NCBI RefSeq assembly: GCF_001039355.2 | Contig: NW_019775405.1 | Span: forward strand, 49,690 to 113,689 | Direction of reading: 5' to 3' | Length of the DNA stretch: 64,000 nucleotides | From: Lingula anatina | Lineage: Eukaryota; Brachiopoda; Lingulata; Lingulida; Lingulidae | Shown: one piece after another, positions 13,219 through 23,600 of the stretch | Numbering within the stretch: the first letter of the stretch is position 1 | Layout: each line of letters starts with the position of its first letter | Made by a program: the position numbers and the translations under genes | The notes under the pieces: model-generated | The model's input: the letters and a program-made list of their open reading frames with translations, nothing else | What the model was told of the DNA's origin: nothing | The model's database searches: none

Positions 13219-13764
13219 TGTAACCTTCCTACCCGGAGAACATATCCGTGTTCAGGGCTACATTGAAATGTAATATAGTCCCTGCATTTAGTTTTCTCAT
13301 ACTTTCTATCATGCAGGGGCGGATTTAGGCCGCCTTCTGGGTCTTCTGGAAGACGGTCAGATTTTCAAGTTTACATTGATGGGTATCTAATTTTTTCTGT
13401 TGGAAGACTGTAAAAAAAAGGAGTATGGATCAATAAAGATAAATTGGAAGACTGTCAGAAAATATAGCTGTATCCGCCCCTGACTATTAATCACGTATGT
13501 TACATTTAGTTCCTTTATTATTCCTATAAATTACGCACATTTAGTAATAGTTATTGGGCACGCAGGACTTAGAACGATTCCCTATAAAATGAGGGCTTCT
13601 CAGTTAGTGAGACAGAGAGAACCCGGGAGATCGTCGTGACAGTCCCTGCCTGCGTGCCAGTTTGTAGCCCGTCGGTGAATAAAGATCTACATGAGCTACA
13701 ATTGAAGTCGTTCCGTGTTTTCAAGCTGCTACCCGCTAAGAACTAAGTAACCACCCGGGTTACA
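13219..13764 (+). mobile_element. Probable solo LTR
   Basis: A 546-bp block starts TGTAACC and ends GGTTACA, the TG...CA rule with extended inverted ends. It contains a TATA box (CCTATAAAAT, 13581-13590) and, about 90 bp further on, an AATAAA at about 13678, in the order expected for U3-R-U5. No second LTR or polymerase is adjacent, and I could not find a clean 4-6 bp target duplication, so it is old or truncated. A MITE (13314-13482) lies inside it, so that insertion came after the LTR. Confidence 0.65.
13314..13482 (+). mobile_element. CAGGGGCGGAT-family MITE, copy B (inside LTR)
   Basis: A 169-bp copy with CAGGGGCGGAT and ATCCGCCCCTG ends and the shared interior (TTCTGGGTCTTC, GGAAGACTGTCAGAAAATAT). 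It is nested in the U3-like part of the putative solo LTR. The flanking target duplication is not clear. Confidence 0.85.
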
Positions 13765-15779
13765 CTAGCATTATTATTCCTACCATATTCTTTTCTCCGT
13801 AGCTCATGAAGAAGTTTTCACATTTTATACAATTTGTTTTACATATTTAGCTCTACTGTATGTGTAATTTATAAAGCGGTCACAGAGAAGAAACCACAAT
13901 ATATTTCAGAACTCAATGAACTAATCAGCGGGGAGGCATATTACTACGACTTTATGGTGAACGGGCTTTTATGATATTTGCACTAAAGCTGTGGAATAAT
14001 TTACCTACTGATTTTACAAAAACCGTTTATGACTTGGAAAGTTTTAACAAGTTTATTGTAATTAATAAAGCGAAGTATTGTTGTTTTCGATCTTTTATCC
14101 TTTTGATCATTCTGAATTACCATTTGTTACTCTCAGACTTATGACTTTAACATAAAAAACTATATGATCAACATACCTATCGGAAGTATATATGTATTGA
14201 GACGTTTTTCTATAGAGCTGGAAAAATGTAAGCCCTACCTTATACGTTTTCTACTTACTGAGGGTTATATGGCGTTGTGATACACAGGTATCAATCAAAC
14301 ACATACAGTTTAATTCAATTTTGATGAAAGCTGTCTCAAAAGCACACTACTGTAATTGGCGGTTTTATAAACAACCGTCAATCACAATCATTACGCTGTT
14401 GTTAACCATAGTCGTCAACACGTAAAATTCCAGCTTCCTATATCCTTTGATTGATATGGTGTCAATCAAATCCATTCAGTTTTGATAGATGCTGTCAAGT
14501 AATAACAGCTTGATTGACGGGTTATATAAACAAACGTCAATCATCGCGCATATGATTACTATAGCGGAGAAACAGAGAGTACGCCGAAAAGACAGAGCGC
14601 TATCTCAACAAGTCTGTATATAGTTTAAGTTTAGACAATTAAAGGTAATATGTTTCCCTAAGAGAATACATACAGCTATAGACATACAACCCCGTTTCTT
14701 CTCGTAATGTATAATATAACATGTTAGATTATAAATTAAAATACTTTGTTATAGGACGAGTTTAGACAGAAAAATAGTTTAAAATCAAAGGGTCTAGTAA
14801 AGAAGCAGTAGTACTGCCCACTGAGATAATATAAAGGGATGATTGGGATCTGTTTAAGTAGTTTGAACTAATTATTAGTTATTGAACCAGCGCTAGACGT
14901 CCTCACACTCTTCCCTGTGCTGCGTTTATTCGATACCTGCTTGCTGTTGATGTGTCTAATGCCCATCTTTTTAGGTACACGAGTAGGTTGTTATGACGTG
15001 CAAACATTTTATTAATCATTCCTTTCAAAGTTCTTCTAAATAACGACCCCTGTCTAAAACTACCAAGTACGTCAGTTTTTAAGCGCAGTTTTAATGTCTA
15101 GTATTGTTATATTAAATGCATAGTCTTTTTTTTATGCTCTCCTTCTGTCGCTGGGCTATCCGTTTCCCGGTCGCCTGTGAACGAATCTTCGTGGGATGGA
15201 AAGAGAATTCTAAGCAGTGAATCACTCAGCTCGTGGAGAGCACAGTCAGCCCGCGAAATAATGTGAATTATAAATATATGATTTTTTAAACAAAAGGATA
15301 AAATTATTTTTCATGGTTACAGTTTTAATATCCGGGTGCCTTCTGTGTGAAGTGTTATGTTAGAGATACGACGTATGTTATATTTATAAGTGAATATATT
15401 TTATATTCCCTCGGTTGCTTATTGCACGTCAAGTGAAAGTAATCAAGACTGCGGGCCAGACGAATGCAGACCCTTTTAGTGTAAGTTATCATCTCTCTCT
15501 ACTTGTACAAGTTTTCTCATAGTAAACTTAACCTATGTCATCAGATACGATATCGATATCCCCGGGCAGTACTTGAAGACGTTTTAACAGGCAAAACTTA
15601 AAATTATGAATTTCTCATATATCAATTATAATATATTGGAAATTTGTTTCGGGTTTTTAGTATCTTTTTCTTGTTACCTCATTAAAACGGGTTCTGGCGT
15701 TTGTCTATACTTGTTATCGTTTTCAAGATTGTATTGATCTATGTAGAGCTGATATATAACTGGTTTAAAAGCAATGTAT
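13765..15779. other. No gene recognised; weak tandem pair
   Basis: About 14280-14425 and 14440-14560 are diverged copies of one another (TTTTGAT(G/A)(A/G)A(A/T)GCTGTC, then GATTGACGG-like and CGTCAATCA motifs, which are themselves inverted). The rest shows nothing recognisable. Confidence 0.5.
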
Positions 15780-16310
15780 CGGCCGATTCATGTGTGGTGC
15801 AATTTTTCAACGAGAGCCGATATTGAGAGTAAAGAAATTATCAATTAACATCCCCAAATTCGAGCAGACAATAGCCGGTTAAATGAACATATATATATAC
15901 AGTTCACAGTAGTGTTGATGTCAACTTTGATAAAAGGATATTAAAAGCACCCCGGGTGGGTTTTTGTGTGTCACAAATGCATGTGTTTTGCCGTATTGCA
16001 ACAAGAACCGATATTGAGGGTAACAAAATATTAATTAGCATCCCCAAATTCGAGAAGACGTTAGCCGGTAAAATGAACATATATATACAGTTCACAAAAG
16101 TGTTAATGTCAACTTTGATAAAAGGATATTAAAAGCACCCCGGGTGCATTTTTGTGTGTCACAAATGCGTGTGTGGTGCCATATTGCACCGAGAGCCGAT
16201 ACTGAGAGTAAAAAAATATTAATTATCATCCCAAAAATCGCGCATATTTTAGCAAGTAGCACGAATTTATACATAAGGTATACAGCAGTGTTGATGTCAA
16301 ATTTATTTAA
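15780..16310. repeat. Tandem repeat, ~187-bp unit, about 3 copies
   Basis: Units share CGAGAGCCGATATTGAGAGTAA, ATTAACATCCCCAAATTCGAG, CATATATATACAGTTCACA and GATAAAAGGATATTAAAAGCACCCCGGGTG in order, at about 15790, 15998 and 16180 for the first motif. The overlapping open frames on both strands here repeat along with the DNA and are not supported as genes. Confidence 0.85.
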
Positions 16311-17234
16311 AAGGTGCATAAAAAATACCAGCCTAAAAGAAATGTTAGCGAGCCTAAGAAATCGGAGAGAAATTGCGTCATTTGAATTCAAGACACGATT
16401 GAAGGTTTCATTACTGCCGCATCTCAGGCTTATTTGTCACACTGAGAGAAATTTTCGACACTAGAAACATTTTCCTATCGAACCATAGCTAAAACAAGTA
16501 TACTACACTACAATTATACAATTTTGAATGCTCATTTTACGGCAACAAACAAGATTGCCTTTACCACATAGGGCATTTTGCTCCATGAACAAACATGTCA
16601 AATTCTCACATAGCTTCCAAATTGATAGAATAAATTGTATTCATACTTAATCTCTATAAGTTTATTGTCTCATCTACCCGAAGGATTGCCTCACGTTATC
16701 GCGAACTACCTGCCCAAATGACACAAAAAGCCATCGACATGCTCGCCACCTGTACGGGAGGTCACGTGATCCGAACGCACATGGTTTCATGAAGAGCTCG
16801 CGCTAAGCCGATTATCCTTTGATCTTGCTCCGCGTTTCACGGCCTTTCGTTATTATGTCCAAGGTGCACAGATTAGAAACTGGACATCAATAACCTTTTT
16901 TTCGGACATTTTTTCAGGGGAACAGATATTTGATATACATCATCCCGGACCTCGGACGGTTACATCAGCAGCAGGGCAGGGTTGATGTTTTTTCAAAAGT
17001 AAATTGGTAAAGTTTGCAAGTTGACCTGTCCGTCACAAGTCTAACTCAAAAAGCTATGGATGGATTTTGATGAAATATATAGAGACAAGAAATGGGCTAG
17101 ACTTTGGTGGTGATTAATTAATTAGTCCTCTTCTTTTAATACATAAATTGAATTTGAAAAGAAAACCCGCCTTTTTTTTTTTAAAAAAAGTCTATCAAAC
17201 TACTCAGCAAATGTAAAGAGAATACAAAAAGTCA
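16311..17234. other. No gene recognised; retroposon-like fragment
   Basis: About 16990-17120 is a reverse-orientation relative of the 10330-10556 repeat: AACTCAAAAAGCTATGGATG and TTTTGATGAAATATAT are the reverse-complement counterparts of its tail motifs. Nothing else is recognised. Confidence 0.5.
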
Positions 17235-17237
17235 ATT

Positions 17238-17278
<41 letters not shown>

Positions 17279-17313
17279 GGGGGTAATCTCCTCCTCCTTC
17301 ATTTCAACCACGN
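17235..17313. other. Poly-T/poly-G tract and assembly gap
   Basis: An 11-T run is followed by about 38 consecutive G, then GGAGGGGGTAATCTCC and a single n at 17313. The n probably marks a collapsed assembly gap. It lies about 300 bp beyond the 3' end of the polycystin-like gene and could conceal exons. Confidence 0.75.
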
Positions 17314-17364
17314 GGAGGGGAAGGGGTTACATCTGTGTAAAAAATAAACAAATGAATTCAATGT

Positions 17365-17370
17365 TTTATT
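17365..17370 (-). terminator. Candidate polyadenylation signal of the polycystin-like gene
   Basis: AATAAA on the minus strand, 245 nt downstream of the gene's TGA and the nearest canonical signal to it. It supports transcript termination here rather than continuation into missing channel exons, but this is not proof. Confidence 0.5.
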
Positions 17371-17614
17371 CCGTATGAGTTTTCAAAGGTACAAAACAGT
17401 TAACAGACAAAAGCTATCTTTGATTTTTTTTTACTTTCTATATTATAATTATACTGTGCATACTTATTAATTTGCATGAAAAACAAAATAGAATGGATAT
17501 TACTGAATATAAGTCAATGATTGTTATGAAGTCTGTCTTGTCAAATGTTCCAAATACATAAAATTAATATGCATAGCAATTGTTCAATATGCATGAAAAC
17601 AATATATGAGCATA

Positions 17615-20600
17615 TCAAATAATTGGGTTGTGAAACTTATTTCTGTGCTGTGGAAACAAGAAGAAATAAAACTGAACACAGAAACACTTGATTGGCTGAA
17701 AGATGAAGAAGTCTTCTAGTAAAGACAATCCAACAAGCATCAACCAGTGGTTAACATGGCTTTCTGGCAGTGACATTCCATAAATGGCAGTGAGGGAAAA
17801 TGACAGCATGATAGAGCAAAACAGGAAGATGAATACGATGTATTTCACCCAGTGGGGAAAGGACTTCTTGAACTCTCCTTTCATCATTCTTTCCAGATGT
17901 AACAGTTCTTTGTCACTCAAAGGTTTGTACTCTTCATCTGCCATCAACTCTTTCTCATCTGAATTATCTGGAAGTGAGGCTGTTAAAATATTATATGTTA
18001 ATCTTGTCACAGACTGCAACAATATCAAACATTAAAATCTATTCCATTAAAGTTTTACAAAATCGTCAAACTACATGTTTTTGTACATTAATTTTCTAAA
18101 TCCTGGTATGATAAAACAAATATCTTATGTGCCACAGTAAAAAATACTTTGAAGGGTGTCTGTTTGGGAGTTATTTTGTTTCACCGAAGTGTGACGAATA
18201 AATAAATAAATTACCTTCTTCAACTTGAATAACTACATCATAAAGGTTGCCCTGAAGTGAAGAGTCAAGGGCACTTGTAGGAATGATCTCAGTGGTGTCA
18301 TATTTATCCTCTGGTAAATCATTTACAATGCTGGCTGACTGTTTACCAGAGTCTTGGACATCAGCCACACTGCCATCTACTGAAGCAGAAATGTCACAGC
18401 TCTGAATGTCTCTACTGTAAGCAGCATCCAACTCCTCTGTGATGATAGCACTCAGTTCACTGGTAGAACTTGTGGAGAAAACATTTTCTGTGATGTCATT
18501 TGCCAGATCCTGGGTGTCATCCACTGATATCTGTGCTGTAACCTCATTTTCCACCTGATAAGTTGCTGTGACGGGGGTGGTCATTTCTGCTGGCATAACT
18601 TCTGGCATAGGTGCTGTCATACTTTCTGCCATAAGAGCTGCTGTAGTTGTTGACACAGGTGTTGTCATTCTGACTCCATGGGGCAGAGCTGCTTCAATAT
18701 CAATATCAACAACATTTGGTGGACATAGTGGAAATGCTGCGTTATCTACATTTTTTAAATCTTTCTCTTCTTCGTTGTCTTCCTTCACTGATACTGCAGA
18801 CATAACTTCATTCATAAAGTACACAGTTGCAGGAGATGATGGGGTTGTCATATCCATAGCACTGGGTCCTGAGGTTTCAATGTTACATTCATCATCCTGC
18901 ACCTCTGGGCTTAGTTCAGCTGTGTTGTTTACTTGGACAACTTGACTACTGTCATTGGTGTCAACTAGAACAAAATATACACATTCAATCATTATTGCAG
19001 CCATTGCTTGATCACCTTGTGCTGCTTTCTGAACAATAAGATCTAGAATTTAGAGGGATAACAACTTTCATTTAGGAGCGAAAAACTGCTATAAAACATT
19101 TTCAGGGGGTAAACGACAATGTTCTCATACTTACTAATGGTTAATGAATCCTTTCCAATATTCAGTGTGAATCCATTTTTTTTTTCTAAGTGTGTTTTTA
19201 TGATTCAATCTCCTAAGAGATTATTACAGAGGGTAGCCATCTATAAAGATCCATGTGGTACTCTGATGGCAAGCACATAATAATTGCAATAACTTCAGTT
19301 TTGGTGATAAAATTGAATTTCTTATATTTCTTTGTGCTGTTTACAAGGTATTTATTGTGGAATTTTAAATATCATAAAAAGTTGTTTTCCCTTTGACAAA
19401 TGAAATTTGTTCACTTTCTTGTAATGTTATGCAAAATTGGAAATTCATAATGCAAAGTGTTTTTCACCATTTTTAATAAATGCATAATTCCAGATCAATG
19501 TACAGTCAGTAGTAATCAAACAGACATAAAATATTAGGCAGTGATATTTGACAGCTGACACAAAGAAAAAAACTTAGAAAGTGATAATTTCAAATTTACC
19601 TGTCCCTGTAACAAAGTCGTCTTCAAATCTCAGGCTGCTTGAGATATCTGCTCTCAGCTCTCCCCATGTGGGTTGTTCTGGAAACAAAACCATACAGAAA
19701 TAGGTTTATGGCCTGCAGTAAAAGGGTAATAAGTTTCCATTTAGGGCATCAATAATTAAATGTGTATAAGCTGTTTGTTTACGTGCAAGGTCTAGCGTTG
19801 TTGGATAAGCAATTGATTCAGGTTGCTGATTAGATTTTGGTAAGATAAACTCATTATGTAAATCACTATGTTTATGAACACACACATGTATGTGTTTGTA
19901 TTAATATGTAAAAAAACTAAAAAAAGAGACAATGGCATATGCATACTTTTCAGCACTCCCAGATCCTCAAAATTCTTGAAGCAAAGAGTAGATGTGCTTC
20001 TTAAATTGCACAAAGTGGCCTCACTAGATCCAGGAGGGTTTTTCATTGAATCCAAACTCAGGCTCCTCATTGGTGACCAACTTTCTGTGGCTCTTGCACG
20101 TCTCTCTAATGACAAATCATACTCTAGATTCCTCAGGTCTTTGAATTCTGAAATATTACAAATAATTGGATGATTTTTCATGTGGAAAGGATTAAGGAGT
20201 GAAAACATATATTGGTCAAGACACCATTCATTTTTTAAACAATTGCACTTTTGATTAAAATCTCAAATCAAATTATAAATACTGCTGAAATATCAAAAGT
20301 TTATTTACAAAACAATATAAATTAGAATAATTTTAACTGACTTTTAGTTTGAAGTGCATATTCATTTCTGTGTTTTATGCTGTTTCTTAGCATACATTAC
20401 CTTCCTTAAACTGCACTTTATCAGTAGAGAGAACAGAGGAGTCTGACTGACAACTTATATCTGAACACAGTGCTGATTGCTAAAATGGAAATAAAAGGTA
20501 TAACTTGCTAGCCCTGTTATAAACAATTGGAATTATCTCTGAGTCAGTTAAAAATGTCAGTTTAAAAAAATCTAAAATGTTTTTAATCAAATGACTGACA

Positions 20601-23600
20601 TATTTTAACAAATCATCAAGCTTAATATAAATTTTATATAACACTCAGCCAGCTAGTACTCATTAAAGGAAACATTCATCTAATGTTTAAAGAAAAGCAT
20701 CATACAGAGCCAATTCTTTTACCTTTAACATTGAGGTCGCCACAGATTTTGCCACCATCTTGGCATCATTGACAATGGCTACTTTCAAATCTTGCTCACC
20801 AAGGAATACATCTCCCTCTGCATTCTGAGAGAGCAACCCTATTTGAACACTGTCAGAGCACTCATCCCAGCTGTAAAGATTATTCAAAGTGATTATTTTC
20901 CATTATACACATTTGAACTTCTTATACACTAATCAACTCAAAAATATCTGCACTGCTTCTCCTAAAATTTGTTTAATTTTCAATTTTTCTTTTAAATAAC
21001 CGACATTTTTCAAGGCTAAAAATGAATTTACAGCTTAGAAAATATAAATATAATACACAAATATATTAAACTTAACAGTAGCAGAACATTAATTAAAATA
21101 TTTAAATTTGTTTCAAAATATAAAATCTCTAATGACAAAATAATATCTCACTTTTCATCATAAAACGTCAAAACATCCTCTTTCAGGAGGTCAGCAGCTT
21201 TGGCAATGACATGCTCCTTATCTGGCCAGTCCAGGTCTTGTGACTTTGATTCAGCACAGTGGAACACAGCAAACTGTGCTCTAATGATGGCATTGGAAAT
21301 CAAGCTATCCACATAGTGGTAGTTAAAAACCTGCAATGTGTTATATAAGTTTATAATTTCTACTGCCGAAAAACATTTAAAAAATTCATGATCTTAAAGC
21401 AAACAAACAAACAAACAAACAAACAAACAAAAAAATACATGAAAATATATTCCAAATACAGTAACTGCCAAATTAAAATTAACTATTTTGTGGTGTCCAA
21501 GTTAATGAATTTAAACAATACTGATCATGCAGTGCAACATCCCTCTTACTATGTACCTCTTTGATAAAGGTTGTCTTATCATTCCTGATATCTTGCATTT
21601 CTTGCTTCATCAAGTTGTTAACCTGGTCTACAAGTGTATGTGGATACTGGACCTCTCTATTCATGCATTGGGTAACTTGGCATTCATCCTTTTCCAGTTC
21701 CTGGGAATAAAATTTAATGTATAGATTCAAATATGACAGATAATGAAATATGGAAAAGAATGAAATATGGAATTACATTTTAATAATTGTAAAAAAGAGA
21801 AAATTCAGTAAAAATAAATATGCAGAAAATAAAAATTACAAATGGGTTTAAATACTGTTACAAATACAAGTTAAAAAAGCAAAACATCAAAGATATGTTG
21901 ATAATTTTGGTAACTAGCATATATGTATACATGTAGGAAATACATATGCCAAGTTGACTTACTTTCACTGTGGGTCTCTTTGCAGTGCTTTGAATGTCAT
22001 TATTCATCTTAGCAGAAATCAGCTGCACAAGGGTGGCAACCAGCTTCTTTGAGAAGTCTTGCATGGCTTTCTGACTGGCCTCAGTTGCAACATCACATAC
22101 ATCATAAAATGATGCAAGTAGGCCATGTGTTGTTCCTAGGGTGAAATCCTTCAAAGTAGCCTCTGTGATCTCTTCTGGAAAGTCTGCTTGATACTTGTTT
22201 ACATGACACACAGCATTCACATCATCTGCAATGATTTTGGCAACAAGTTCACCCAAGGACAGATAGGGACTGGGTCCAAAGGCTGCAGTGAGGGCCATTT
22301 CTTCATCTGAAGCTGTAAATTCTGTGGATGGGTCACTGGTCATATTTGCCCTCAATTTCCCTAATGCTGCATCTTGCCTCTTCTGTACAAGTGCCAGGTT
22401 AACTTGGATGGCCTCCCTGAGGTGGTTGACTGATGTAGTAGAAGATGTCTTTGTCAAATTACGTCCATACACATAGCCAGACTTTTTCTGTTTTAGCTTC
22501 AAATCAAGGAGAGATGTTCCTGTTTGTGCACCAATATCTTGAGTGACCTTCAGTGGCTTGTGCTGGTCTTCAACAAAGTTCTTCTCCAAACTGTGTAGAG
22601 AAACTGTCTGCACAGATGCCTGTACATGATCCTTCAACTGGTACTGCTCACCACTCAGTTGTATGTAGTTGCTCAATTCATCCTCCCACACATTCACCAG
22701 ATAGGACCAGTCTTCTACAACTGGAAACACTGCCATCTTTTGTCTCATTCTTGTGAAGATGGAATTCTTATCTCCAGCACCATTCATTTCTAACTGGGCC
22801 AAAATGTGTACAGCAACTTCCCCAATCTCATCAAATGGAATGTTTGCATCAAACACATTGCCTGCTCTTCCTGCCTTGGTCTCCTCTCGGCATAGTACTG
22901 GTGCACTTTGGCGGTTGGTCATGAAGCCCATAACCTTGTTTTGCCAACATAGGATGTTGTCTTTAGTTGGCACCTGCGCTGACTGGTATTCTACATGCCT
23001 GGTGTTCCCCATCATAACATTGAGCATGTCATGGATGAGTCTACTGATAAATCCTGTGGCTCCTTCCTCAAATTCTGGCAAGGTAACTGCTTTCATTTCT
23101 TCCTTGCCTGATACCTTGTCATCCATGTTGGAGGTTTTTGAAGACATCGCATGAACTAAAGATTTTGCCAATGAAGATTTAAACTTGAGGGCAGATTTTA
23201 GTCCTTGGGTCTTCTTAGCATTTCTGTTCTGCACAAACGCAATATCAGATGGAGCCAAAGATCCCACAAATCCTCTCCTTGCAACCCACTGGGGACTAAT
23301 CTTTAAAAGTCTTTTCATCCATGTATTCTGCTCACTCTCTGGTAAATCAGCCAGTTTCTCATCTGGGAACCATGTACTGCTTGAATCATCTTCTCCATCA
23401 CTAAAAGATTCCCCTTCCTCAATCATGTACTTTAGTTGTGACTTGGCCACTCCCATATAGACAAATAGCCCTTCCACAATGTCCCTTAGAGTTGACTCTT
23501 GTCCTCTGGCTGGAGGGTGTGTACATTCCAGCTGAACATCTTCCCCATACTTACAATACCAGTGACATAAATAGGGATCTTTAGGTGACATTGCTCTCTT

